From contig NZ_KQ954252.1 of the NCBI RefSeq assembly GCF_001519065.1, positions 1 to 64,000 of the forward strand: a stretch of 64,000 bases of DNA, in the 5' to 3' direction. Of this stretch, positions 26,501-35,188 are shown piece after piece. Numbering within the stretch: position 1 is the first letter of the stretch; the number at the start of each line of letters is the position of its first letter. The notes beneath the pieces were generated by a model. The model saw only the letters and a list, made by a program, of their open reading frames with translations. It did not search any database and had not been told where the DNA came from. This DNA comes from Novosphingobium sp. FSW06-99. Lineage in GTDB: Bacteria > Pseudomonadota > Alphaproteobacteria > Sphingomonadales > Sphingomonadaceae. A program made the position numbers and the translations under genes.

Positions 26501-27955
26501 ATGGACACGCGTATCGACATCGCCGGGCATTCGGTTTCGCCCGATCACTATATCGGTGGGCGCCGGGTCGCCTCGCCCTATACGTTCGAAACCCGTTGCC
26601 CGTTCGACTGGTCGTGGAAACTGGCCGACATCGCGCGCGGCACGGTGGCCACCGCGGCACAAGCCGCCGAGGCGGCAACCCAGGCGTTTCCCGCCTGGGC
26701 GGCGCTGAGCGCGGCGGAGCGCGGGGTCTATCTGCACCGGCTGGCCGACCTGATCGAGGCCAATGTCGAAAAGCTGGCGATGATCGAATGCCTCGACATG
26801 GGCATGCTGCTGGAAAGCCTGCGGCTGCGCGTGATTTTGCGCGGGGCGGCCAATTTCCGCAACTATGCCGATCTGGCGACGGCGCATCAGGAACGCGTGT
26901 GGTCATCGCGCGGCACCGCCAACCGGGTGATCCGCCAGCCCGCCGGGCCGTCGCTGATCATCACGCCGTGGAACGCGCCGTTCATGCTGTCGACGTGGAA
27001 ATGCGCGCCCGCGCTGGCGGCGGGCAACACGGTCATTCTCAAACCCGCCGACTGGTCGCCGCTGTCGGCCTCGGTGCTGGCCGACCTGATCGACGAGGCG
27101 GGCTTTCCGGCAGGGGTGTTCAACATCGTGCAGGGGCTGGGGGCAGAGCTTGGCAACGCGCTGACCAGCGACCCGCGTATCAAGCGGATCAGCTTTACCG
27201 GCAGCGTGCCCACCGCGCGGGTGATCGGCAAGGCGGCGGCGGAAAACATCGTGCCGTTTACGGCGGAACTGGGCGGCAAATCGCCGCTGCTGGTGTTCGC
27301 CGATGCCGATCTGGATGCGGCGGCGAAAAAGGCAGCCGGGCAATATGATGACAGCGGACAAGTGTGCATGGCGGGCACGCGGATCATCGTCGAGGACAGC
27401 GTGAAAGACGCCTTCCTCGAACGGTTCCATGCCTGTGCCGATGCCCATGTGATGGGCGACAGCCGCGATCCGGCCACTACGATGTCGGCACTGATCCACC
27501 CGCGCCATGTCGAACGCGTGCAGGGGTTCATCGACCGCGCGCGCGCGGCGGGCGACACGGTGGTGCGTGGGGGCCGCACCTGGAACGGTCAGTGGATCGA
27601 ACCCACGCTGATCGTGCCGAAGGACAACCAGTCCGAAGTCGTCCAGAGCGAAGTGTTCGGCCCGGTGCTGACATTCCAGACCTTCCGCGACGAAGCCGAA
27701 GGCGTGGCGCTGGCCAATTCGACCGCCTATGGCCTATCGGGCATCGTCTACACCGGCAGCGCAGAGCGCGCCGAACGGGTGGGCCGCGCGGTGCGCGGCG
27801 GCACGGTGTGGGTCAACACGTTCCTGGTGCGCGACCTGACCGCGCCGTTTGGCGGCATCGGCATTTCGGGCATTGGACGCGAAGGCGGCGACTATGCGCT
27901 GGATTTCCACTCCGACCTGAAAACGCTGCAAATTCTGGACGGCAGCGTGACCTGA
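26501..27955 (+). CDS. Aldehyde dehydrogenase, HpaE-like (hydroxymuconate-semialdehyde type)
   Basis: A 484-aa NAD(P)-dependent aldehyde dehydrogenase. Complete catalytic set: oxyanion Asn in ITPWNAPF, general base in AELGGKSP, nucleophile in DSGQVCMAGTR. The C-terminal region (NTFLVRDLTAPFGG...GREGGDYAL) resembles HpaE, which oxidises 5-carboxymethyl-2-hydroxymuconate semialdehyde after homoprotocatechuate ring cleavage. That fits the HpaD-like dioxygenase 3 kb away. Oxidation of an aldehyde released from a gamma-glutamyl amide is the alternative. It is the last gene before the second repeat element. Confidence 0.86.
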   Translation: MDTRIDIAGHSVSPDHYIGGRRVASPYTFETRCPFDWSWKLADIARGTVATAAQAAEAATQAFPAWAALSAAERGVYLHRLADLIEANVEKLAMIECLDMGMLLESLRLRVILRGAANFRNYADLATAHQERVWSSRGTANRVIRQPAGPSLIITPWNAPFMLSTWKCAPALAAGNTVILKPADWSPLSASVLADLIDEAGFPAGVFNIVQGLGAELGNALTSDPRIKRISFTGSVPTARVIGKAAAENIVPFTAELGGKSPLLVFADADLDAAAKKAAGQYDDSGQVCMAGTRIIVEDSVKDAFLERFHACADAHVMGDSRDPATTMSALIHPRHVERVQGFIDRARAAGDTVVRGGRTWNGQWIEPTLIVPKDNQSEVVQSEVFGPVLTFQTFRDEAEGVALANSTAYGLSGIVYTGSAERAERVGRAVRGGTVWVNTFLVRDLTAPFGGIGISGIGREGGDYALDFHSDLKTLQILDGSVT

Positions 27956-27959
27956 GAAG

Positions 27960-28069
27960 CCCTCCCCCTTCAGGGGGAGGGTTGGGTGGGGGTGTGCGAC
28001 GCTGGCCTTGTCACGCGCCAATCGGGCCGGGCACCACCCCCTCCCGACCTCCCCCTTTTCAGGGGGAGG
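27960..28069. repeat. Nested hairpin element after the aldehyde dehydrogenase
   Basis: Two near-identical hairpins, 27960-27981 (10-bp stem, 2-nt loop) and 28048-28069 (9-bp stem, 4-nt loop), are themselves arranged as part of a larger inverted repeat. It sits between convergent genes (dehydrogenase and htpG) and could act as a bidirectional terminator, although T-runs are short or absent. It is similar in style and G/C composition to the element at 22683-22864. Confidence 0.8.
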
Positions 28070-28089
28070 AGCAGAAGCCGCAAGGATAT

Positions 28090-29970
28090 TCAGCCCAGGG
28101 CCTTGGCGAGAATCCGGCTCAGCCGGTCGGCAAAGGCGCGGGCGTCGTCGGGCAGTTCGCCATCGGCGATGCGCGCTTCGTCGAACAGCAAGTGCGCGCC
28201 GTCGGCCTTCAGATCGGCATCGTCGGGCAGCGCGGCCAGACGGGTTACCAGATCGTGGCGCGGGTTCAGTTCCAGCACCGGCCTGGTGCCGCGCGGGGTC
28301 TGGCCGCTGGCCGCCAGGATGCGTTCAAGCTGACGGTCGATGCCATGTTCGCTGGCCACCAGACAGGCCGCGCTGGTGGTCAGCCGTTCCGACGCGCGCA
28401 CGTCCGACACCGCATCGCCCAGCGTGGTTTTCACATAGGCGATGAAGCTTTCGGCCTCGGGCGCGGTCGGCTCTGGCGCATCGGTGCCGTCGATCGGCGC
28501 GATCTGGCCCAGATCGGCCAGGCCCTGGGTCACCGATTTGAACGGCTTGCCGTCGAAATCGGCCCCCGCTCCGGCCCAGAAGCTGTCGACCGCATCGGTC
28601 AGCAACAGCACTTCGATGCCCCGCGCGCGGAACCCTTCGATCTGCGGGCTGGTCGCCAGCCGTTCGCGATCGGTGCCGGTGGCGTAATAGATCGCGGTCT
28701 GGTTTTCGCGCATCGCACCGGCGTAATCCTTCAGCGACCGCCAGGCATCGCCGCCGCTGGTGGTGTGGAACCGCGCCAGGCCAAGCAGCGTCTCGCGCCG
28801 GGCGTAATCTTCATAGATGCCTTCCTTCAGCACCGCGCCAAACGTATCCCAGAACGCGGCGTACTTGTCGGCGTCGTGCTGCGACAGCTTGTCGAGCTCG
28901 GACAGGACACGGTTGGTCACGCCTTTGTTGATCGCGGCGAGCAGCGGGCTCTGCTGGATCATTTCGCGGCTCATGTTGAGCGGCAGATCAGCCGAATCGA
29001 CCAGCCCGCGCACAAACCGCAGATAGCGCGGCAGCACGTCGGCCTCGTCGGTGATGAACACGCGCCGCACATAGAGCTTCATGCGGCCCGCACGGTCGGG
29101 GTCGAACAAGTCGAACGGGCGGGTTTCGGGCACAAAGGCCAGCACGTTGTATTCGTGCTTGCCCTCGGCGCGGTAATGCAGCGTCAGCGCGGGGGCATCC
29201 CACTGCCCGGCCACGCTGCGGTAGAAATCGGTGTATTCCTCGGGCGTGATGTCCGCCTTGGCGCGGGTCCACAGCGCGCTGCCATCGGTCAGTTCGGCGG
29301 CGTCGGCATCGGGTTTTTCGATCAGCGCGATCGGCACCGGCACATGGCCCGACTGCGCGCGGACGATCCGTTCGACCGTGGCGCGTTCGGTATATTGCGT
29401 GGCGTCGTCTTTCAGATGCAGCACCACCCGCGTGCCTTGCGCCGGGGCCTGGTCCAGCGGCACTGCCTCGATGCTGTACGTGCCAAGGCCGTCGGACGAC
29501 CAGCGGTGCGCCAGATCGGTCCCGGCGCGGCGCGAAGTGACCTCGACCGTGTCGGCGACCATGAACGCCGAATAGAACCCGACGCCGAACTGGCCGATCA
29601 GTTGCGGGCTTTCGCCGTCTTTGGCCGCGGTCAGCTTGTCCATGAATGCGCGCGTGCCCGACCGGGCGATCGTGCCCAGCGCCTCGATCATGTCGGCCTC
29701 GGTCATGCCGATGCCATTGTCGGCAATGGTCAGGCGGCGTGCGTCGGGATCGAGCGCGATGGTGATCCGCGCCGTTTCGCCGCTGGCGAGCGCAGGATCG
29801 GCAATGCTGTCATAGCGCAGCTTTTCACACGCGTCGGCGGCATTGGCGATCAGTTCGCGCAGGAACACGTCGCGATCGGAATAGACCGCATGCACCATCA
29901 GGTGCAGCAGGCGGGCAACATCGGCTTCAAAAACACGGGTTTCGGGGGCGGCGGTGGAGGTGTCGCTCAT
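28090..29970 (-). CDS. htpG: Molecular chaperone HtpG (Hsp90)
   Basis: A 626-aa bacterial Hsp90, an ATP-driven dimeric chaperone. N-terminal ATPase motifs: FLRELIANAADACEKLRY (catalytic Glu), TIADNGIGM and IGQFGVGFYSAFMV. The middle-domain LNMSREMIQQSP loop holds the catalytic Arg. A C-terminal dimerisation domain follows. No MEEVD tail is present, as expected in bacteria. AGGATTACC precedes ATG 29970; the upstream open frame to 30042 is not family-like. It lies 68 bp downstream of the pfkB-like gene on the same strand. Confidence 0.96.
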   Translation of the reverse strand: MSDTSTAAPETRVFEADVARLLHLMVHAVYSDRDVFLRELIANAADACEKLRYDSIADPALASGETARITIALDPDARRLTIADNGIGMTEADMIEALGTIARSGTRAFMDKLTAAKDGESPQLIGQFGVGFYSAFMVADTVEVTSRRAGTDLAHRWSSDGLGTYSIEAVPLDQAPAQGTRVVLHLKDDATQYTERATVERIVRAQSGHVPVPIALIEKPDADAAELTDGSALWTRAKADITPEEYTDFYRSVAGQWDAPALTLHYRAEGKHEYNVLAFVPETRPFDLFDPDRAGRMKLYVRRVFITDEADVLPRYLRFVRGLVDSADLPLNMSREMIQQSPLLAAINKGVTNRVLSELDKLSQHDADKYAAFWDTFGAVLKEGIYEDYARRETLLGLARFHTTSGGDAWRSLKDYAGAMRENQTAIYYATGTDRERLATSPQIEGFRARGIEVLLLTDAVDSFWAGAGADFDGKPFKSVTQGLADLGQIAPIDGTDAPEPTAPEAESFIAYVKTTLGDAVSDVRASERLTTSAACLVASEHGIDRQLERILAASGQTPRGTRPVLELNPRHDLVTRLAALPDDADLKADGAHLLFDEARIADGELPDDARAFADRLSRILAKALG

Positions 29971-30038
29971 GGTAATCCTGTGGTCACAGTCCAGATGGTT
30001 GCAGATGGGTGAGGACATGGCGTTGTCGCCGCCCGGTT

Positions 30039-30980
30039 TCAAGCCGCTATCACTGCCGGAAGCAGACGCGCGATGTCGGCGGGGTGGGCCAGATCGGTGC
30101 CGGGGTGCAACACCGCCGCGGTACCCGCCGCCACGCCCATGTGAAAGGCCGCCACGTCACCTTGCCCGGCGCACAGCGCATAGACCATCGCCGCCAGAAA
30201 GCTGTCGCCGGCGCCGACCGTGCTGCGCGCCTCGACCGGGACCGCCGGGCAGTCGATCACCCCTTCGGCACGCGCCAGGATCGCGCCCTCGTGGCCCAGC
30301 GTCACCGCCACCAGCCGGGCCTGGCGCGCAGCGACAATCGCCATTGCCGCATCGATCACCGCGGCGCGGGTCGGCAGGCGGCTTCCGGTCAGTGTTTCTA
30401 GTTCGCCCCGGCTGGGCTTGACCAGATCGATCCCCCCGGCCTGCAACCCCTGGCGCAGCGCCTCGCCCGACGTGTCGAGCACCATGCACGTGTCCCGGGC
30501 GGCGACGATCCGCGCCACGTCGGCATAGAACGTGGCCGGAACCCCGTGCGGCAGCGATCCGCTGGCGACAAAATGGCTGCATTCGGTCGCCGCGACCCGC
30601 GCCAGAGCCGCGCGCCATTCGTCCTCGCGCACTTCGGGGCCTGCGGGCGTAATGCGATATTCCTGCCCGGTGGCATGTTCCAGCGTGGTCACCGCGATGC
30701 GCGTGTGTCCGGCGATCGGCACGCGCGTGCGCACCAGTTGGTGCAGGTCGAGCAGCCCGTCGAGCGCCACCCCGGTCGGTCCGCCCGACAGATAGATGCA
30801 ACGTGCTGCGCCGCCCAGCCGCACGAACACCCGCGCGACATTGATCCCCCCGCCGCCGGGATTGGCATATTCGCGGGTGGTGCGGATCTTGTGCGTGGGA
30901 ATGATCCGGTCGACGTCATAGGCGACATCGATCGTCGGGTTCATCGTCAGCGTGGCGATGGTGGTCGAAGGAACCGTCAT
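30039..30980 (-). CDS. pfkB: PfkB-family phosphofructokinase (Pfk-2/1-PFK type)
   Basis: A 313-aa ribokinase-fold sugar kinase. Similarity to E. coli PfkB is visible throughout: NPGGGGINVARV near the N-terminus, ASGSLPHGV, DTSGEALRQGL, LVKPSRGELE and the catalytic STVGAGDSF (Asp base). It probably phosphorylates fructose-6-phosphate or a related hexose/tagatose phosphate. The start is ATG 30980. It is divergent from the glycan block. A phosphofructokinase is noteworthy because many sphingomonads rely on the Entner-Doudoroff route. Confidence 0.87.
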   Translation of the reverse strand: MTVPSTTIATLTMNPTIDVAYDVDRIIPTHKIRTTREYANPGGGGINVARVFVRLGGAARCIYLSGGPTGVALDGLLDLHQLVRTRVPIAGHTRIAVTTLEHATGQEYRITPAGPEVREDEWRAALARVAATECSHFVASGSLPHGVPATFYADVARIVAARDTCMVLDTSGEALRQGLQAGGIDLVKPSRGELETLTGSRLPTRAAVIDAAMAIVAARQARLVAVTLGHEGAILARAEGVIDCPAVPVEARSTVGAGDSFLAAMVYALCAGQGDVAAFHMGVAAGTAAVLHPGTDLAHPADIARLLPAVIAA

Positions 30981-31097
30981 GGGATCGGGCCTTTGCGATG
31001 GATGTCGCCCCCTGTGCCATGTCGCCATGACGCAGAGTTTGATGGCCGTCAAAGCGGGGATTGTTTGCGGGCGAGCGCACCGGTATGCGACAGATCG

Positions 31098-32663
31098 ATG
31101 CCAACAGGGGGCGAGGCGATACCACGATCCAGATCTCTTACCCCGCATGCCGGGACCCTGACATGGCTTTGCGCGATCATCGCGCTGGCGGTCGGCTTGC
31201 GCCTGCGCCACGCGGCCGGTTCGATGGCGTTCGACGAGATGGCCTCGATGTACTTTTCGGGCCAGCCATGGCGCCACTTGTGGGGCTGGTGGATGCTGCG
31301 CGAAACCAATCCGCCGCTGTTCTATTCGCTGCTCAAGCTGTGGCGCATGGTCGTGCCGATGGGGCACTGGTGGATGCGCGCGCTGCCGCTGTCGATTGCC
31401 TTTGCGCATATGGCGCTGTTCGGGCGCTTTGTGCGGGCACGGCTGGGGTGGCCGGCGGCGCTGCTGGCGCTGATGTTCCTGGCGGTGTCGTCGTCGGATA
31501 TCTATCAGGCCGATTATCTGCGCGGCTATGGCCTGGCCAAGCTGGCGGTGCTGGTCTCGTTCATCGCCCTGGTCGATGCGCTGGAAACCGGGCGCGGCTG
31601 GCGCGTCTTTGTGGGCGGCGCGGTGGTGGCGATCTATTGCCATACCACGATGATCCTGTGGCCGGTGATCGCGACGCTGGCGGTGCTGGGCGATGCCGCG
31701 CTGCGCCGCGACTGGCGCTGGCGGCCGATCGTGGCGCTGCTGGCGGCGGATATCGCAACGGCGGTGCTGTCGGGCTGGGTGCTGGTGATGGCCTATGCGC
31801 AACTGCGCAGCATGGCGGCGGCCAATATCACCTGGCTGGAATCGCTGGGCTGGGCGGATTTCTGGACGACCTGCCGGTTGCAGTTGCTGACCGGTGGCAC
31901 GTTCGGATCGGGGCTGATGGCGCTGGCCATGGCGGTGGGTCTGTGGCGCGGGCGTCATGTACGGGCGGTGCGGCTGGCGGCGGGCGTGGCAATTGCCACG
32001 CTGGTGGTGTTCAAGGCGACCGACAGGGTCCACCCGATCGTGTCCGATTTCACGCTGCACTGGTGCTTCAGCTTTACCGCGCTGATCGCGGCGGCGGCGC
32101 TGACCGGCCCGTGGCCGCAACGGATGCTGCACCGCGCGGGCGTGGCCGTGGCGCTGCTGGCGGTGGGTGTGGCCGGGCTGGTCGATCTGCTGGTGCTCAA
32201 TCCCGATTGGCAACCGCAGGACTGGCGCCGCACGGTGCAGACCGTGGCGGCGCGTCCCGGCGCGGCGCTGCTGGCCAGCCATGAAGCCGTGGCGGTGGTG
32301 ATCGAACAGACTTGTGTGGTCGAATTCGGCCATCTGCCCTGCCCGTTTGCGCTGGTGGTGATGACCGATCCCCGGACGACCGACAACTGGGCGTTCGGCG
32401 GCTATCACGGGCATCTGGTACCGCCAGGGCACGTGCGCACGGCACTGGGCGGCGCGCGCGTGGTCTATGCCTTCAGCCGCTATTACTATACCCCGCTCGA
32501 ACATCTGGGGCTGCACGCGCGCGACTGGCACGAAATCTATTGGGACGATGGCGAACTGATCGGGCCGATCCCGATCCACGCCTTTGATCCGCCCGCACCC
32601 GGTGCGCCCCCGCGCGTGCCCGACCCCGATGCGCAATATACCGGCGCGCCCGATGACGAGTGA
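31098..32663 (+). CDS. Multi-pass GT39-like glycosyltransferase
   Basis: A 521-aa integral membrane protein with about ten hydrophobic segments. The first periplasmic loop has FDEMASMYFSG, in the position of the catalytic Asp-Glu of PMT/ArnT-type GT-C enzymes, and NPPLFYSLLKLW nearby, a pattern typical of that superfamily. A soluble C-terminal tail follows from about residue 370. It would transfer a sugar from a polyprenyl-phosphate donor. The start is ATG 31098, although the frame stays open upstream. It is followed by the GT2 and GtrA genes that would supply and flip such a donor. Confidence 0.8.
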   Translation: MPTGGEAIPRSRSLTPHAGTLTWLCAIIALAVGLRLRHAAGSMAFDEMASMYFSGQPWRHLWGWWMLRETNPPLFYSLLKLWRMVVPMGHWWMRALPLSIAFAHMALFGRFVRARLGWPAALLALMFLAVSSSDIYQADYLRGYGLAKLAVLVSFIALVDALETGRGWRVFVGGAVVAIYCHTTMILWPVIATLAVLGDAALRRDWRWRPIVALLAADIATAVLSGWVLVMAYAQLRSMAAANITWLESLGWADFWTTCRLQLLTGGTFGSGLMALAMAVGLWRGRHVRAVRLAAGVAIATLVVFKATDRVHPIVSDFTLHWCFSFTALIAAAALTGPWPQRMLHRAGVAVALLAVGVAGLVDLLVLNPDWQPQDWRRTVQTVAARPGAALLASHEAVAVVIEQTCVVEFGHLPCPFALVVMTDPRTTDNWAFGGYHGHLVPPGHVRTALGGARVVYAFSRYYYTPLEHLGLHARDWHEIYWDDGELIGPIPIHAFDPPAPGAPPRVPDPDAQYTGAPDDE

Positions 32664-32678
32664 TGGAGCACAGATTTG

Positions 32679-33617
32679 ATGATGGCAGACAATGACCGGA
32701 TTGCCGTGCTGTTGCCCGCCTATAACGAGGCCGTGGCGATCGAGGCGGTGATCGCGGCATTCCGCGCGGCGCTCCCCGATGCGCGGATCTATGTCTATGA
32801 CAACAACAGCCGCGACGCGACTGCCCGGGTCGCGCGCGAGGCCGGGGCGGTCGTGCGCACCGAACGCCGCCAGGGCAAGGGCCACGTCGTGCGGCGCATG
32901 TTCGCCGATATCGAGGCCGAAATCTACATCATGTGCGATGCCGACGATACTTATGACGCGGCCGCCGCCCCGGCGCTGGTCGCGCGGCTGATCGAGGACA
33001 ATCTGGATATGGTGGTGGGCGCGCGCACCGCGATCAGCGACACCGCCTATCGCCCCGCGCACGAGTTTGGCAACTGGCTGCTGACCGGGCTGGTGCGGTT
33101 GATCTTTGGCGACGAATTCCGCGACATGCTGAGCGGATACCGCGTGTTCTCGCGCCGTTTCGTCAAATCGTTTCCGATCATGTCGGGCGGGTTCGAAATC
33201 GAGACCGAGCTGACCATCCACGCGCTCGAACTGGAATTGCCGGTTGCCGAAGTCGCCACCAAATTCAAGGAACGCCCGGTCGGTTCGGCCAGCAAGTTGA
33301 ACACCATTTCGGATGGCGTGCGCATCTTGTGGATGATCCTGGCGCTGCTGAAACAGGAACGCCCGTTGCAGGTGTTTGCGGCGGTCGGCGGCCTGCTGAT
33401 GATCGCCGCGCTGCTGACCGCGTGGCCCCTGCTGCCCGAATATCTGGCGACCGGGCTGGTGCCCCGCCTGCCGACCGCGCTGCTTGCCACCGGGATGATG
33501 CTGCTGGGCTGGCTATGCGTGATGAACGGGCTGATCCTCGATACGGTCACGCGCGGTCGGCAAGAGGTCAAGCGTCTGCGCTATCTCGAATTGCCGGGCA
33601 TCGGCAGCGCGCCATGA
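32679..33617 (+). CDS. Polyprenyl-phosphate glycosyltransferase (GT2, DPM1/GtrB-like)
   Basis: A 312-aa GT-A enzyme with two C-terminal membrane segments. Motifs: VLLPAYNEAVAIEAV, YDNNSRDAT, CDADDTYD (DxD-type metal site) and SGYRVFSRRFVKSFP. It would move a sugar from a nucleotide to undecaprenyl phosphate on the inner face of the membrane. GGAG lies 10 bp before ATG 32679, with alternatives TTG 32676 and ATG 32682. It overlaps gtrA by 4 bp. Confidence 0.9.
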   Translation: MMADNDRIAVLLPAYNEAVAIEAVIAAFRAALPDARIYVYDNNSRDATARVAREAGAVVRTERRQGKGHVVRRMFADIEAEIYIMCDADDTYDAAAAPALVARLIEDNLDMVVGARTAISDTAYRPAHEFGNWLLTGLVRLIFGDEFRDMLSGYRVFSRRFVKSFPIMSGGFEIETELTIHALELELPVAEVATKFKERPVGSASKLNTISDGVRILWMILALLKQERPLQVFAAVGGLLMIAALLTAWPLLPEYLATGLVPRLPTALLATGMMLLGWLCVMNGLILDTVTRGRQEVKRLRYLELPGIGSAP

Positions 33618-33994
33618 TGCGATTGGTGCGCTTTGCGCTGGTCGGGTGTCTGGGCTTTGTGGTCGATGTGGCGATCCTCTACCCCGTGGCCTGGCTGGGC
33701 GCGGGATGGGTGATCGGGCGGCTGTGTTCGTGGCTGGGCGCGGCGACGTGCACCTGGGCGGTCAACCGGCGGTTCACTTTTGCCATGGCGATGGCGCCCT
33801 CGTGGCGCGAATGGGGGGCCTATCTGATCGCGAACAGCGCGGGCGGGGTGGTCAACTATGCCACGTATGTCGCGCTGATCGAGGCGGTGCCTGCAACCGC
33901 GGCGCATCCCTATCTCGCGGTCGGCGCGGGATCGGTGGCGGGATTGCTGGTCAATTTCACGATGTCGCTGCGGTTCGTGTTTTCAAAGGCCTAA
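33614..33994 (+). CDS. GtrA-family membrane protein (putative flippase)
   Basis: A 126-aa four-helix GtrA-like protein (FALVGCLGFVVDVAIL, AVNRRFTF, NSAGGVVNYATYVAL, GLLVNFTMSLRFVFSKA). GtrA proteins are thought to flip polyprenyl-phosphate sugars, here the product of the upstream GT2 enzyme. The start is ATG 33614 or 33617, overlapping the GT2 stop. Its stop overlaps the end of the convergent membrane-protein gene. Confidence 0.9.
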   Translation: MMRLVRFALVGCLGFVVDVAILYPVAWLGAGWVIGRLCSWLGAATCTWAVNRRFTFAMAMAPSWREWGAYLIANSAGGVVNYATYVALIEAVPATAAHPYLAVGAGSVAGLLVNFTMSLRFVFSKA

Positions 33995-35184
33995 AGCAGA
34001 AAATAGACGCTGGCGATCCAGGCTGGAATGGCCAGCGCAGCGGCGGCTTTGGGCAGGCGCAGCCCGGTACCTGCCAGCACCAGCAGCGAGATCACCCAGA
34101 ATTCGGTAAAGGCGCGGAAATACCCGTTCGGATCGATCCAAGGGCCCTGGGCCGACAGCGTCGACAGGACGATGGCAAGGCCAACCCAGCCCGCGGCGAT
34201 CGATCGGCGCAGGCCCCCGGCGCGCAGCGCACCGGGCACGTACCACGCCGTCCACAGGCCGGTCGCGAAGATCGCACATGCAGTGATCACGACATAGATG
34301 TTGCGGATGGCGTTGGGACCGGGGCGCGGTGACAGCGGACGCTGCAGCATTACGCAGTCGTGCACGGTCTGCAAAAAGCCCTGCATGGGCCAGCCCATGT
34401 CGCCATTGAAGGATTGCCCGGTACCGGCGATGCCGTACCACCGCTGGGCCAGAAACAGCCGCCACGCGGCATAGGCGATCACCGGAAACAGCCCGATCGC
34501 CAGCCGCCGCATGGTCGGTCGCCCGCCGAACAGCGCAGCACAGGCAAACACCACGGCCGATGTTTCGCGCGTCAGCAGGGTCATCACGCCGCTGGCCATG
34601 AAGCGCGCGGGCCGCCGTGCCGACGCGGCACCGATTGCCAGCATCAGCCAGGCTGCCGCGACGATCTCGGTGGTGTCGTGCAGCAAGGTAACCGTCAATC
34701 CCGGCCAGGCCATCACCGCCGGGGCGAACCATCCCGGCAAAGCGAGCCTTTCGCGCAAGGTCACCGCGCTGCGCGCCATGACGAAAATCCCCAGCAGATT
34801 GGCCAGCACCATCATCACCGGCACCAGCGCGGGCCTGCCCAGGCTGAGGCAGAACACGATCAACGGATAGCCGATGCGCTGGCTGCGATAGGCGGGGCGA
34901 TCGAACGTCACCCCGCCGCCGGTCACCGTGCGCGGCAGCGGCTGGTTGGCCAGGCGGAAATAGAATTGCCCGTCATACCCGGACGATTGCGCGCGCACCG
35001 CGATCGGCGTGGGCACGGCGGCCTTGTCGACATAGCGGTCGCCCGCCACGATCAGGCTGGACACGTCGAACTGCCCCCGTGCGATGCCGATGCCCGCGAT
35101 CAGCGCATAGAGCGCCACCACCGCGATCGGGAAGGCGACGGCATGGCGGCAAAACGCGGCAGCACGCGCATGAGGCAGGGTCAT
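33991..35184 (-). CDS. Multi-pass surface-glycan membrane protein
   Basis: A 397-aa integral membrane protein with about nine hydrophobic helices. The motif SSGYDGQFYFRLANQPLPR near residues 67-85 and DRPAYRSQRIGYP resemble membrane proteins linked to cell-surface glycopolymer formation. No catalytic residues are proven; a GT-C-type fold is possible. It is last of three minus-strand genes (DUF1244, 510-aa protein, this one), separated from the 510-aa gene by 4 bp. Confidence 0.7.
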   Translation of the reverse strand: MTLPHARAAAFCRHAVAFPIAVVALYALIAGIGIARGQFDVSSLIVAGDRYVDKAAVPTPIAVRAQSSGYDGQFYFRLANQPLPRTVTGGGVTFDRPAYRSQRIGYPLIVFCLSLGRPALVPVMMVLANLLGIFVMARSAVTLRERLALPGWFAPAVMAWPGLTVTLLHDTTEIVAAAWLMLAIGAASARRPARFMASGVMTLLTRETSAVVFACAALFGGRPTMRRLAIGLFPVIAYAAWRLFLAQRWYGIAGTGQSFNGDMGWPMQGFLQTVHDCVMLQRPLSPRPGPNAIRNIYVVITACAIFATGLWTAWYVPGALRAGGLRRSIAAGWVGLAIVLSTLSAQGPWIDPNGYFRAFTEFWVISLLVLAGTGLRLPKAAAALAIPAWIASVYFLL

Positions 35185-35188
35185 CGGC

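Noticed and set aside
30039..33221. Thousand-codon minus-strand frame continuing upstream of the pfkB-like gene
   Set aside because: The kinase begins at 30980; the rest is antisense to the GT39-like and GT2 genes and reads as Arg/His/Gln-rich filler.
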